Shown here in pieces: positions 24,593 to 33,744 of a stretch of 49,267 nt of DNA; the first letter of the stretch is position 1, and each line of letters begins with the position of its first letter. Both the position numbers and the translations under genes were made by a program. The notes under the pieces were generated by a model. It was not told the origin of the DNA and made no database searches. It saw only the letters and a list, made by a program, of their open reading frames with translations. The stretch is from UBA1081 sp045636025 (GTDB taxonomy: Bacteria > Bacillota > Clostridia > Oscillospirales > Acutalibacteraceae): NCBI GenBank assembly GCA_045636025.1, contig JAZTWP010000096.1, positions 1 through 49,267 on the forward strand, written 5' to 3'.

Positions 24593-24620
24593 AAAAAGCG
24601 GTTCAATCGAACCGCTTTTT
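24593..24620. terminator. Bidirectional terminator between clpX and the esterase gene
   Basis: A perfect 12-bp stem (24593-24604 with 24609-24620) around AATC, with an A-run on one side and a T-run on the other. It fills the space between the two convergent stop codons. Confidence 0.92.
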
Positions 24621-24621
24621 C

Positions 24622-25569
24622 TTATACATTCACTATATTTTTTTCATCTATTTCATTGAATATTTTTTCAATGAATTTTATTCCGCTTTCAATACATTGC
24701 ATTGATTTTTCATTTTTCATTGATAGGTGGAAATCGTGACCGTAGAGAAGTCCGTCTGCATAGGAAGTTTTTACTTTCGGACAATGTTTCATAAGAAGCT
24801 CTGCCATCGGACGTCCTTGATTGGGGCAGACGAAGTCTGAATCAGACCAGGATATGAATGAAGGGCACCAGTTATCATTTACGAAATCTGTTGTTGACAT
24901 GTACTTGAAATATTCATAGTCATAAATATCACTCAGGTCGTCTTTGAGCTTTTTTCCGGTAAGCATTGATGCCAGCTCATGTCTGATGCTCATCGGGAGT
25001 TTTGCATCAAGCATTGCTGTAAGATTGTAGGGGCCGCTGTTGAGAATAAGTGCTGCAATGTCAATTTTAACGTTGGGCAATTGCAATTCTTCAGCCATAC
25101 CGTCATTGAATCTGAGAGCGGCAATGTAGGAAGCAAGGTAAGCACCCGCAGAGTCACCGGTAATAACGATTTTTTCAAGGTCTATGCTGTATTCTTCAGC
25201 GAGTTTTATAATGTGATTTGCAGCATCTACAGCGTCCTTGATACAACCGAAAATATTGACTTTCGGCGGCATACGGTAGTTTGCATTGAATACATAATAA
25301 CCACGGCTTGCATAAAGCTCACTGAGGGTTTTTCTGTAGTCTTTATCACCCATAACAAAACCGCCACCGTGGAAATTAAGGAGAATCGGGTGCTTTTTTC
25401 CGTCCTTGAGAATAGACGGATCAAAGTACAGGTCGCCAACGGTCATCATTGCATCAAGATTGCTGTAAGGAATATCTCTGACAGAATATATACTTTCTAT
25501 ATTGTAAGGATTCTGTGATTTATCAAAAACAACATCGATTGCTTTGAAAATAAACTGTGATTTATTCAT
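24622..25569 (-). CDS. Alpha/beta hydrolase, HSL-type esterase
   Basis: A 315-residue alpha/beta hydrolase of the hormone-sensitive-lipase-like family. The oxyanion motif HGGG is at residues 67-70 and the nucleophile Ser140 lies in ITGDSAGAYLAS. The acid (WSDSDFVCPN) and histidine (YGHDFHL) positions are recognisable near the C-terminus. No signal peptide is present, so it probably acts on small carboxylic esters in the cytoplasm. GGGGTGAG places the start at ATG 25569; a GTG at 25578 overlaps that Shine-Dalgarno. It stands alone, divergent from the nitroreductase gene. Confidence 0.9.
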   Translation of the reverse strand: MNKSQFIFKAIDVVFDKSQNPYNIESIYSVRDIPYSNLDAMMTVGDLYFDPSILKDGKKHPILLNFHGGGFVMGDKDYRKTLSELYASRGYYVFNANYRMPPKVNIFGCIKDAVDAANHIIKLAEEYSIDLEKIVITGDSAGAYLASYIAALRFNDGMAEELQLPNVKIDIAALILNSGPYNLTAMLDAKLPMSIRHELASMLTGKKLKDDLSDIYDYEYFKYMSTTDFVNDNWCPSFISWSDSDFVCPNQGRPMAELLMKHCPKVKTSYADGLLYGHDFHLSMKNEKSMQCIESGIKFIEKIFNEIDEKNIVNV

Positions 25570-25686
25570 AAATCTCACCCCTTGGAATATGATATAATAT
25601 TACCATAATTTGCAAGTCAATTCAATAAAATTTATGCAATGCGTATTGTGTTTATGTTGTGATTTTGTGAATTTTTTGTGAATCTG

Positions 25687-25715
25687 TTGAATTAACCTGA
25701 GTAAAATGATAGAAT
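25687..25715 (+). promoter_or_regulatory. Possible promoter for the nitroreductase gene
   Basis: TTGAAT (25687-25692), a 17-base spacer and TAGAAT (25710-25715). The predicted start would leave only about 12 bases before the ATG, so this is uncertain. Confidence 0.35.
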
Positions 25716-25733
25716 TGCAGCGGAGTGATTACT

Positions 25734-26255
25734 ATGAATGAAATTATGAAAAATATTGTTTCAAGAAGAAGCGTAAGAAAATTTTCTGATAAAGAGATAC
25801 CTTTGGAGATCCTGGAGCAGATAATAACAGCAGGACTTTATGCACCGAGTGCAATGAATACTCAGCTCTGGCAGATTACAGTCCTTAAAAATGATGAAAA
25901 AATTGTAAGTCTTCAGAAATCGATTGCAAAAGCTCTTGACAGACCTGATTATCACAGATTCTACGGTGCTCCTGTGTTTATTATTGTAACCGTACCTGAA
26001 GATTACAGGCACGGTGCTGTTGATACAGCTTGTGTGCTTGAAAATATGTTTCTTTCTGCGCATTCTCTCGGAGTCGGCTCTGTATGGATAAATCAGCTCA
26101 GAGACTGTTGTAATGACCCGGAAGTCAGAGCATTACTGACAGAATTCGGTATACCTGAAAATCATATCTGCTTCGGCTGTGCTGCAATCGGCTATGCTGA
26201 CTGCAAATTGCCGGCAGACAGAGAAAATAAAGGAATTGTGAAAATTGTTGAATAA
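25734..26255 (+). CDS. Nitroreductase family flavoprotein
   Basis: A 173-residue FMN-dependent nitroreductase-like protein. The N-terminal SRRSVRKFSD motif binds the FMN phosphate, and APSAMNTQLWQ and LGVGSVWINQL are the other family signatures. The family reduces nitro compounds, quinones or related acceptors with NAD(P)H; the physiological substrate is unknown. CGGAGTG precedes ATG 25734 by about six bases. It is a single gene closed by a strong hairpin. Confidence 0.93.
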   Translation: MNEIMKNIVSRRSVRKFSDKEIPLEILEQIITAGLYAPSAMNTQLWQITVLKNDEKIVSLQKSIAKALDRPDYHRFYGAPVFIIVTVPEDYRHGAVDTACVLENMFLSAHSLGVGSVWINQLRDCCNDPEVRALLTEFGIPENHICFGCAAIGYADCKLPADRENKGIVKIVE

Positions 26256-26260
26256 GAGTA

Positions 26261-26297
26261 AGAGAGACAGCATAAAAATGCTGTCTCTCTGTTTTTT
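26261..26297. terminator. Terminator after the nitroreductase gene
   Basis: A perfect 13-bp stem (26261-26273 with 26278-26290) around AAAA, followed by G and six T. It starts three bases after the nitroreductase stop and faces the convergent acetyltransferase gene. Confidence 0.9.
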
Positions 26298-26298
26298 A

Positions 26299-27462
26299 TT
26301 AAACATTATCAAGTCCGTAGCTGTAGAAGGGGAGCGGAAACCAAGCATGGCAGAATGCAGGTGCTTCATTTCTTCTTTCTGAATAGAGCGAACCGATAAA
26401 TCTCATTGCCTCCTGATGTTTTAGAATTATATCGGGTTTTTCATCAGTTTCTTCAACGGTGACCTGGTTGTCTTTAACTGTGATTTTAAGTTGTTCGGGA
26501 AGCTTTTCACCCTGAATAAAGAGTCTGAGTTCACCGTCGGGAAGCTTCTGATATGTAGTCTTAAACTTAAGGAATGCTCTTATGACATTCTCATAGCAGA
26601 AAACAGTGAACTGCTCAGTGTGTCCCATATCATAAATTTCGCAATGAAGAGCAAGGTAATTATAAAGAGGCTTATCAAATACAGGAACAGGAATTCTGAT
26701 TTTATCATTTCCTGAATTTTCAAGAGCAAGAAGAATAATATCTTCAATATCTTCTTCGTTCTTGTAAAACAATTCATGAAGTCCGTCTCTGCTGCTGTAA
26801 TATGCAAACCAGCCTTTTACTTCGTCATTTTCAAGGGCAACATATGGAATTGTATTCCATGAAAGAAGAATATCATACATTGCTTCTTCAGGTCTTTCCA
26901 TTCTGTAAGGACGGCTGTTGTATATTTCTGTTATCTGAGAAATGTAATCTTTATCTTCGGGCTTCAGTTCCTTGATAGTGAATTTTGATTTTCTGTCAGC
27001 ACCGAGAGTTCTTGTGACATTGCACTGTCTGTAACTGAAACTTGTCTGGATACCTGCAGGTTCGTATGAGAAATGCTCATATCTCTGTCTTGCACCACCG
27101 AGATTTGAAATATCTGTCATATTCTGCTTCATTTCATCAAGAGCGAGAAGCATACAGAACTGCATATATCCTTTTCCTCTGTGTGCGGGATGAACAGCAA
27201 CATTGCCGATGCCGCCGATTTTAAGTTTTTCGTCACCAACTGTGAGGGTATTATAGTAAAGACCTACAGCAGCTCTCATATCGCCTTCAACATCAAGGAT
27301 GATATTGTTTTCAGCAGGCTTGTATTGTTCTTTATAGAGTTTTGGGAGCAGCTTCAGGAAGTTTGTGTCACCTTTGTCGAAATCAAAAGTAATATCAAGC
27401 ATTCTGAGGAGTTCTTCTCGCTGATATGCTTTACCGTGGGTCATATGTATGTAGTCTGACAT
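26299..27462 (-). CDS. Eis-like GNAT acetyltransferase with SCP2-type C-terminus
   Basis: A 387-residue protein with an N-terminal GNAT domain (acetyl-CoA loop HRGKGYM, residues 94-100, preceded by GGIGNVAVHP), a second GNAT-like middle part (about 150-280) and a C-terminal sterol-carrier-like domain (about 290-387). This architecture is that of Eis/enhanced intracellular survival proteins and similar Firmicutes acetyltransferases, some of which acetylate aminoglycosides or other amines. The substrate here is unknown. GGTGAAAATT lies directly before the ATG. It sits alone between a terminator and its own promoter. Confidence 0.88.
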   Translation of the reverse strand: MSDYIHMTHGKAYQREELLRMLDITFDFDKGDTNFLKLLPKLYKEQYKPAENNIILDVEGDMRAAVGLYYNTLTVGDEKLKIGGIGNVAVHPAHRGKGYMQFCMLLALDEMKQNMTDISNLGGARQRYEHFSYEPAGIQTSFSYRQCNVTRTLGADRKSKFTIKELKPEDKDYISQITEIYNSRPYRMERPEEAMYDILLSWNTIPYVALENDEVKGWFAYYSSRDGLHELFYKNEEDIEDIILLALENSGNDKIRIPVPVFDKPLYNYLALHCEIYDMGHTEQFTVFCYENVIRAFLKFKTTYQKLPDGELRLFIQGEKLPEQLKITVKDNQVTVEETDEKPDIILKHQEAMRFIGSLYSERRNEAPAFCHAWFPLPFYSYGLDNV

Positions 27463-27492
27463 TAATTTTCACCTCAAAAAATTTCTTAAACT

Positions 27493-27521
27493 ATCTTAGC
27501 ATATATTATAATAAAAATCAA
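27493..27521 (-). promoter_or_regulatory. Promoter for the Eis-like gene
   Basis: On the minus strand: TTGATT (27521-27516), a 17-base spacer and TAAGAT (27498-27493), about 30 bases from the start codon. It is a moderate match. Confidence 0.5.
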
Positions 27522-27553
27522 ATAATTTTTTATATAAATATTTATTATATTAC

Positions 27554-27582
27554 TTGCTTATTGGGAGTGATTATGATATACT
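27554..27582 (+). promoter_or_regulatory. Promoter for the ruvC operon
   Basis: TTGCTT (27554-27559), a 17-base spacer and TATACT (27577-27582). Transcription would start near 27589, which rules out the open TTG at 27586 as the ruvC start. Confidence 0.6.
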
Positions 27583-27615
27583 AAATTGAATAAAAGTAAG
27601 GTGGTGGAGTGTGCT

Positions 27616-28116
27616 TTGATTATACTGGGAATTGACCCCGGCTATGCAATTGTAGGTTACGGAATTATTGAATATAACAACAACCATTTCAAAGTGCTAG
27701 ATTTCGGAGCTGTTACCACAAAAGCTCATACAGATTTCACAGACAGACTCCTTCACATATATTCAGGAATAAAAAACCTTGTTGAAATATATAATCCTCA
27801 GGCAATGGCAATTGAAAAACTGTTTTTCAATACAAACCAGAAAACTGCCATTGATGTAGCTCAGGCGAGAGGTGTAATTATTCTTGCTGCAAGACAACAC
27901 GGCGTGCCGATTTTTGAGTACACGCCTCTTCAGGTAAAACAGAGCGTAGTAGGTTACGGCAGAGCAGAAAAGAAACAGGTTCAGGAAATGACAAAGCTTC
28001 TGCTGAATCTTGATAAAGTGCCAAAGCCTGATGATACGGCAGACGCACTTGCAATGGCTATCTGTCATGCTCATTCAAGCGGTTCGGCTTTGGGCACATT
28101 TATGAAAGGACTGTAA
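27616..28116 (+). CDS. ruvC: Holliday junction resolvase RuvC
   Basis: A 166-residue crossover junction endonuclease. Catalytic acids are Asp7 (ILGIDPG), Glu67 (AIEKLFF), and Asp140 and Asp143 (KPDDTADALA). The start is TTG 27616, which gives the usual N-terminus IILGIDPG; GGAG at 27606-27609 and the promoter position support it over TTG 27586 and GTG 27601. It is followed after four bases by ruvA and then ruvB, the complete branch-migration and resolution set. Confidence 0.95.
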   Translation: MIILGIDPGYAIVGYGIIEYNNNHFKVLDFGAVTTKAHTDFTDRLLHIYSGIKNLVEIYNPQAMAIEKLFFNTNQKTAIDVAQARGVIILAARQHGVPIFEYTPLQVKQSVVGYGRAEKKQVQEMTKLLLNLDKVPKPDDTADALAMAICHAHSSGSALGTFMKGL

Positions 28117-28120
28117 ATTT

Positions 28121-28723
28121 ATGTTTTATTCGCTTACAGGAAATATTATTATGACCGATGTTTCAAGTGTTGCTATTGAGTGCGGCGGAGTCGGTTTTAA
28201 GTGTAATGCATCAATGAATACTCTTAAAAAAGTCGGAAACGTCGGCTGTAAGACAACTCTTTTTACATATCTTGCAGTCAGGGAAGATGCGCTTGAACTT
28301 TTCGGTTTTTCTGATACACAGGAGCTTGATTGTTTCAAACTTCTTATCGGCATTTCAGGCGTAGGTCCTAAAGCTGCACTTGCAGTTCTTTCTGAAATGA
28401 CACCCGACAGACTTGCAATGGCTGTTGCAAGCGGTGATGCAAAATCTGTCACAAAAGCTCAGGGTGTAGGTCCTAAAATAGCACAGAGGATTGTTCTTGA
28501 GCTTAAAGGCAAACTCACTGCTGTTGCTTCATCTGATGACGACGGATTTAACCCTGCTGCAGCAATCGAAGCGTCTGACAATACGGCAGAGGCTGTTAGT
28601 GCACTTCAGTTTCTTGGCTATACAAAATACGAAGCGGCAAAAGCTGTTTCAAATTTTGACAAAAATCTCTCTGTTGAAGAGCTTATAAAGAAAGCTCTTG
28701 CAGTTCTTTCAAAAAATCTTTAA
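28121..28723 (+). CDS. ruvA: Holliday junction branch migration protein RuvA
   Basis: A 200-residue RuvA that binds the four-way junction as a tetramer. The N-terminal OB-fold (MFYSLTGNIIM...), the two helix-hairpin-helix motifs (LIGISGVGPKAALAVL and AQGVGPKIAQRIVLELK, residues about 77-123) and the C-terminal RuvB-binding domain (ALQFLGYTKYEAAKA) are all present. It lies in the ruvCAB operon, four bases after ruvC and 16 before ruvB. Confidence 0.96.
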   Translation: MFYSLTGNIIMTDVSSVAIECGGVGFKCNASMNTLKKVGNVGCKTTLFTYLAVREDALELFGFSDTQELDCFKLLIGISGVGPKAALAVLSEMTPDRLAMAVASGDAKSVTKAQGVGPKIAQRIVLELKGKLTAVASSDDDGFNPAAAIEASDNTAEAVSALQFLGYTKYEAAKAVSNFDKNLSVEELIKKALAVLSKNL

Positions 28724-28739
28724 GAAATGGTGAATAAAA

Positions 28740-29762
28740 ATGGAAGAAAATGAATACCGTATGATGTCACCCGAATTTACACAGAATGATAATGAGACAG
28801 AAGTTTCTTTAAGACCTAAAACACTTGATGATTATATCGGGCAGGAAAAGGTTAAGGAAAATCTGAAAATCTATATGGATGCTGCACTCGGCAGAGGAGA
28901 AACACTTGACCATGTTCTTCTTTACGGTCCTCCCGGTCTCGGAAAAACAACACTTGCAGGTATTATTGCAAATCAGATGAATGTTCAGATGCGTGTAACA
29001 TCAGGTCCTGCAATTGAAAAACCCGGTGACCTTGCGGCACTTCTTACTAATCTCAATGAAGGTGATGTTCTTTTTATAGATGAAATACACCGTCTTTCAA
29101 GAAGTGTAGAAGAAGTACTTTATCCCGCAATGGAAGATAATGCAATAGACATTATTATCGGCAAAGGCCCATCAGCAAGAAGTATCAGACTTGATATAAA
29201 GAATTTTACGCTTGTAGGAGCCACAACAAGAGCAGGTCAGCTTACAGCACCTCTCAGAGACAGATTCGGTGTTGTTTTAAGACTTGAACTTTATACTCCT
29301 CAGGAACTTGCGGAAATTGTTAAGAGAAGCGCAGGAATTCTCGGAATCGGTATTGATGATGACGGTGCGCTTGAAATTGCATCACGTTCAAGAGGTACCC
29401 CGAGAATTGCAAACAGACTTCTCAAAAGAGCAAGAGACTTTGCACAGGTTATCGGAAGCGGTACTATTACCGAACAGGATGCAAAACTCGCACTTTCAAG
29501 AATGGAAATCGATGAACTCGGTCTTGATAATATAGACAGACTTCTTCTTACCACAATGATAAACAACTATAACGGTGGACCTGTTGGACTTGAAACAATT
29601 TCAGCAGCCATCGGCGAAGAAGCAGTCACTATTGAAGACGTATATGAACCTTATCTTATGCAGATAGGTTTCCTCGGCAGAACACCGAGGGGAAGAGTCG
29701 TTACGAATGCAGCATACACACATCTCGGAATAGAAAAAAAAGGTCAGCAATCATTATTCTGA
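28740..29762 (+). CDS. ruvB: Holliday junction branch migration helicase RuvB
   Basis: A 340-residue AAA+ motor that drives branch migration on the RuvA-junction complex. Walker A is GPPGLGKT (63-70), Walker B is FIDEIHRL near 112, sensor 1 is VGATTRAG, and the C-terminal winged helix ends in the conserved GRVVTNAAYTHLG. AATGGTGAA lies before the ATG. A 22-base gap separates it from glmM. Confidence 0.97.
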   Translation: MEENEYRMMSPEFTQNDNETEVSLRPKTLDDYIGQEKVKENLKIYMDAALGRGETLDHVLLYGPPGLGKTTLAGIIANQMNVQMRVTSGPAIEKPGDLAALLTNLNEGDVLFIDEIHRLSRSVEEVLYPAMEDNAIDIIIGKGPSARSIRLDIKNFTLVGATTRAGQLTAPLRDRFGVVLRLELYTPQELAEIVKRSAGILGIGIDDDGALEIASRSRGTPRIANRLLKRARDFAQVIGSGTITEQDAKLALSRMEIDELGLDNIDRLLLTTMINNYNGGPVGLETISAAIGEEAVTIEDVYEPYLMQIGFLGRTPRGRVVTNAAYTHLGIEKKGQQSLF

Positions 29763-29784
29763 TTATTTTACGGAGGCGTATGTT

Positions 29785-31134
29785 ATGGGCAGATTATTCG
29801 GTACGGACGGAGCAAGAGGAATTGCAAATACAGAAATAACAAGTGAACTTGCAATGAAAACGGGCAGAGCCACAGCAATGGTACTTTCAGAAAATTCTGC
29901 ACGCAGGCCAAAAGTGCTTATCGGAACCGATACACGAAAATCTGCAGATATGCTTTCATCCGCACTGGCTTCGGGACTTTGTTCTGTCGGTGCTGATGTG
30001 ATTATGGCTGGTGTTGTTCCCACTCCTGCAGTTGCATTTCTTGTCAGAGAATACGGCTGTGATGCAGGCATTATGATATCGGCTTCACACAATCCTTGTG
30101 AATACAACGGAATTAAGATTTTTCAGTCTTCGGGATATAAACTTCCCGATAATATTGAGGAAAAGATTGAAGCAATAATTCTTGATGATGCCGCAATACC
30201 GCCCATTGTGATCGGAGACGATGTTGGCAGAATCGTCAGCGCACCCTTTGCAGCAGATGATTATGTAAATCACATTGTCGCTTCGGCGGAAAAGATTCCC
30301 TGCGGAATAAAAATAGCACTTGACTGCGCAAACGGCTCGGCAAGTGCCACCGCAGAGAAACTTTTTACAATTCTTGGTACAGACTTTACTGTTTTGAATG
30401 CTGAACCTGACGGTGTGAATATAAATGACAACTGCGGTTCAACTTGTATTGAAGTTCTTGCTGAGTTTGTGAAAAAACACAATTTTGATGTCGGTTTTGC
30501 TTTTGATGGTGATGCAGACAGACTTCTGGCAGTTGATGAAAACGGCAATATTGTTGATGGCGATATGCTAATGGCGATATATGCTAAATATTTCAAAGAA
30601 AAAAACAAGCTTAATGAAAATACACTTGTAACTACTGTAATGAGTAATATGGGACTTTTTGAGTTCTGTAAAAAGAACGGTATCAGATGCGAAAAAACAA
30701 AAGTCGGTGACAGATATGTTCTTGAAAGAATGCTTGATAAAGGATTCTCAATAGGCGGTGAACAGTCAGGACATCTGATTTTTCTTGATAAAGCGACAAC
30801 CGGAGATGGTCAGCTTTCGGCAGTTCAGGTGCTCGCAATTATGGGGGATACGGGCAGGACACTAGGTGAACTTGCTTCTGAAATCGAAATTTTCCCTCAG
30901 GTGCTTAAAAATGTAAAAGTTTCATCGTTCGGTAAACAAAGACTGAATGATAATAATGATATAAAACTTGCAATCGAAGCTGCAGAAAAAGAACTCGGCG
31001 ACAGTGGAAGAGTTCTTGTAAGGGCTTCGGGGACAGAACCTCTTGTACGTGTGATGTTTGAGGGACGAAATAAAGAACAGATAGAAAAACTTGCAGCAAT
31101 AATTGCTCAGGTTGTTGAAGAAAGGCTTATATGA
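29785..31134 (+). CDS. glmM: Phosphoglucosamine mutase
   Basis: A 449-residue mutase converting glucosamine-6-P to glucosamine-1-P for peptidoglycan and UDP-GlcNAc synthesis. The active-site serine is Ser101 in MISASHNPCEYNG, the metal loop is DGDADR (241-246), and the C-terminal phosphate loop is RASGTEPLVRV. The MGRLFGTDGARG start and the length are typical of GlmM and distinguish it from the longer pgcA enzyme at 6370-8091. GGAGG precedes ATG 29785. It continues the ruvCAB transcript. Confidence 0.96.
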   Translation: MGRLFGTDGARGIANTEITSELAMKTGRATAMVLSENSARRPKVLIGTDTRKSADMLSSALASGLCSVGADVIMAGVVPTPAVAFLVREYGCDAGIMISASHNPCEYNGIKIFQSSGYKLPDNIEEKIEAIILDDAAIPPIVIGDDVGRIVSAPFAADDYVNHIVASAEKIPCGIKIALDCANGSASATAEKLFTILGTDFTVLNAEPDGVNINDNCGSTCIEVLAEFVKKHNFDVGFAFDGDADRLLAVDENGNIVDGDMLMAIYAKYFKEKNKLNENTLVTTVMSNMGLFEFCKKNGIRCEKTKVGDRYVLERMLDKGFSIGGEQSGHLIFLDKATTGDGQLSAVQVLAIMGDTGRTLGELASEIEIFPQVLKNVKVSSFGKQRLNDNNDIKLAIEAAEKELGDSGRVLVRASGTEPLVRVMFEGRNKEQIEKLAAIIAQVVEERLI

Positions 31135-31135
31135 T

Positions 31136-31999
31136 ATGAGAATTTCAGACAAATGGACAGATTATGAACTTATTGATTGCTCTTCGGGCGAAAGACTTGA
31201 AAGATGGGGTAATGTTACACTCATAAGACCTGATCCTCAGGTTATATGGAATACTCCTAAAAAGCATCCCTTGTGGAAAAAGGCTGACGCAAGGTATTTC
31301 CGTTCAAATTCAGGCGGCGGTAAGTGGGAGGTTTATAAAAACATACCCGACCGCTGGACAATCGATTATAATGAACTTACATTCAATATCAAAACAATGG
31401 GCTTCAAGCATACAGGTCTTTTCCCTGAGCAGGCAGTCAACTGGGATTTTGTTGCAGACACAATAAAGAAGCAGGACAGAGAAGTTAAAGTGCTCAACCT
31501 CTTTGCTTATACGGGCGGTGCAACCGTTTCCGCCCTTAAAGCAGGTGCAGCTGTTACACACGTTGATGCTTCAAAGGGTATGGTGCTCTGGGCAAAGGAA
31601 AACTCAATGTCTTCAGCGACAGATAAACTTCCCGTAAGATGGCTAGTTGATGATTGTATCAAGTTTGTTGAAAGAGAAATCAGACGCGGCAATCACTACG
31701 ATATAATCATTATGGATCCTCCCTCATATGGAAGAGGTCCCGGTGGTGAAGTCTGGAAGCTTGAAGATGAAGTATATCGTCTCTGTGAACTTTGCAGAGA
31801 GCTTCTTACAGAAGATTCACTTCTCTTCCTTATTAATTCTTACACAACAGGACTTTCACCCGCTGTTATGCAGTACATACTCGGTTCTGTTATAATGCCC
31901 GTTTTCGGCGGCACTGTTTCAGCCGATGAACTCGGTCTTCCCGTTACTTCTTCAGGGCTTTGTTTACCTTGCGGTTCAACTGCTATATGGCAGAAATAA
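31136..31999 (+). CDS. Class I SAM-dependent methyltransferase, RlmI-like
   Basis: A 287-residue protein whose C-terminal two thirds is a Rossmann methyltransferase: SAM motif NLFAYTGGAT (121-130 region), acidic VDASKG, and the catalytic DPPSYGRG (194-201) that marks nucleic-acid base methylases. The N-terminal part has a small beta domain. It resembles the 23S rRNA cytosine methyltransferase RlmI/RlmK group, so an RNA base target is likely but unproven. The start is ATG 31136, two bases after the glmM stop; the longer open frame from 31103 lies inside glmM. Confidence 0.88.
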   Translation: MRISDKWTDYELIDCSSGERLERWGNVTLIRPDPQVIWNTPKKHPLWKKADARYFRSNSGGGKWEVYKNIPDRWTIDYNELTFNIKTMGFKHTGLFPEQAVNWDFVADTIKKQDREVKVLNLFAYTGGATVSALKAGAAVTHVDASKGMVLWAKENSMSSATDKLPVRWLVDDCIKFVEREIRRGNHYDIIIMDPPSYGRGPGGEVWKLEDEVYRLCELCRELLTEDSLLFLINSYTTGLSPAVMQYILGSVIMPVFGGTVSADELGLPVTSSGLCLPCGSTAIWQK

Positions 32000-32018
32000 T
32001 TCTTTAAGGATAATCACA

Positions 32019-32885
32019 ATGGAAAAAGATACTATCATAAGATTCAGTAACGTTTCATACAGATACGAATCTGACACAGATACATTATTGCCTCTTGCGA
32101 TTAAAAATGTAAATATAGACATTCACAAAGGTGAGTTTGTTGCAATTCTCGGTCATAACGGCTCAGGTAAATCAACACTTGCAAAACTTTCCAATGCAAT
32201 TATACTTCCCGAAAGCGGAAATGTTATTGTTAATGGAATGGATACTGCAGACGAAGAGCTTGAATATGATATCCGTCAGACAGTCGGTGTTGTTTTTCAG
32301 AATCCCGATAATCAGATTGTTGCAACAATCGTTGAAGAAGATGTTGCATTTGGTCCCGAAAACCTCGGAATTGAACCTTCTGAAATAAGACAGCGTGTTG
32401 ATGATGCTCTGAAATCAGTCGGTATGTATGAATACAGACATCATGAGCCTCATAAGCTCTCAGGCGGTCAGAAACAGCGTGTAGCAATTGCAGGTGTTAT
32501 GGCTATGCAGACCGATTGCATTGTCCTGGACGAGCCTACAGCTATGCTTGACCCCAAAGGTAGGGAAGAGGTTATGAAGTCTATGCTTCGTCTTAACAAG
32601 GAGCTTGGCAAGACAATTGTACTTATCACTCATTATATGGATGAAGCTGTAAAGGCAGACAGAGTCATTGTTATGAATTCAGGAAATGTTGTTCTTGACG
32701 GTACTCCTGCAGAAGTATTTGCAAGAGAAGATATTATTGAAGCGGCAGGTCTTGAACTTCCCGAAAGTGCAAAACTCGCCCTTGCTCTTAAAAAGAAGGG
32801 AATAGCTCTTCAGGGAGCAGTTCTTACTCCTGAAGATTTCATTGACTCTTTCAAGAATTATGTTTCAGGAGGTGCAATGAATTGA
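32019..32885 (+). CDS. ecfA1: ECF transporter ATPase A1
   Basis: A 288-residue ABC ATPase energizing an energy-coupling-factor vitamin or metal importer at the inner membrane face. Walker A is GHNGSGKS (45-52), the Q-loop is FQNPDNQIV, the signature is LSGGQKQR, and Walker B is IVLDEPTAMLD. The FQNPDNQ Q-loop is typical of EcfA1. TAAGGA precedes ATG 32019; an open frame from 31926 lies within the methyltransferase. It forms a gapless unit with ecfA2 and ecfT. No S component is encoded here, so this is a shared (group II) module. Confidence 0.95.
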   Translation: MEKDTIIRFSNVSYRYESDTDTLLPLAIKNVNIDIHKGEFVAILGHNGSGKSTLAKLSNAIILPESGNVIVNGMDTADEELEYDIRQTVGVVFQNPDNQIVATIVEEDVAFGPENLGIEPSEIRQRVDDALKSVGMYEYRHHEPHKLSGGQKQRVAIAGVMAMQTDCIVLDEPTAMLDPKGREEVMKSMLRLNKELGKTIVLITHYMDEAVKADRVIVMNSGNVVLDGTPAEVFAREDIIEAAGLELPESAKLALALKKKGIALQGAVLTPEDFIDSFKNYVSGGAMN

Positions 32886-33742
32886 GTATCCTTGAAATAA
32901 AGAATCTGTCTTACAAATATGGTGTGGGCACTCCGTTCGAAATTGCTGCACTTGATGACATAAATCTTTCTGTCGAAAAGGGCGAAATGCTTGCAATCAT
33001 CGGTCATACAGGTTCAGGTAAATCAACACTTATCCAACATTTCAATGCGCTTCTTAAACCCTCTTCAGGTCAGATTCTCCTTGACGGTAATGATATCAAT
33101 GCAAGTAAGGAATCTGCTCATAAAGCAAGATTCAGAGTGGGGCTCTGCTTCCAGTATCCTGAATATCAGCTTTTTGAATCAACTGTATATAAGGATATTT
33201 CATTTGGTCCTTCAAATATGGGGCTCGATAAGAGTGAAATTGACAGACGAGTCAGAAAGGCTGCTGAATTTGTAGGCCTTAAAGAGTCTATGTTTGAGAA
33301 ATCACCATTCGATCTCTCAGGCGGAGAAAAAAGACGTGTTGCCATTGCAGGTGTTATGGCAATGGAACCTGAAGTTCTTATTATGGATGAGCCTGCAGCA
33401 GGTCTTGACCCTGCAGGAAGAAAGACAATTCTTGAACTTATCCGTAATTATCGTGAAAAAACAGGCAGTACAGTAATCATTGTTTCACATTCAATGGAAG
33501 ATGTTGCTTCTGTTGCGGAAAGAATCGTTGTTCTCAACAAAGGCAAAATTGCATTCAATGATACTGTTGATGAAGTTTTCTCTCACGAAGCAGAACTCCG
33601 TGAAATGGGACTTAATATTCCTCAGATAACAAGAATTTTTTCAGAACTTCGTAATTACGGTTACAATCTTAACGCATCAACATACACAGTTGATGAAGCT
33701 GTAAAAGAAATTCTTGCATATTTTCATAAAGGGGGTAACTGA
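32882..33742 (+). CDS. ecfA2: ECF transporter ATPase A2
   Basis: A 286-residue partner ATPase. Walker A is GHTGSGKS (41-48), the Q-loop is FQYPEYQLFE (typical of EcfA2), the signature is LSGGEKRR and Walker B is LIMDEPAAGLD. The start is TTG 32882, overlapping the ecfA1 stop as TTGA, with AGGAGGTG eight bases upstream. EcfA1 and EcfA2 form the heterodimer that binds EcfT. Confidence 0.95.
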   Translation: MSILEIKNLSYKYGVGTPFEIAALDDINLSVEKGEMLAIIGHTGSGKSTLIQHFNALLKPSSGQILLDGNDINASKESAHKARFRVGLCFQYPEYQLFESTVYKDISFGPSNMGLDKSEIDRRVRKAAEFVGLKESMFEKSPFDLSGGEKRRVAIAGVMAMEPEVLIMDEPAAGLDPAGRKTILELIRNYREKTGSTVIIVSHSMEDVASVAERIVVLNKGKIAFNDTVDEVFSHEAELREMGLNIPQITRIFSELRNYGYNLNASTYTVDEAVKEILAYFHKGGN

Positions 33743-33744
33743 TT

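Noticed and set aside
24979..25518. A 179-codon plus-strand frame opposite the esterase
   Set aside because: It covers the conserved HGGG and GDSAG coding region of the opposite strand and has no recognisable product or start signal.
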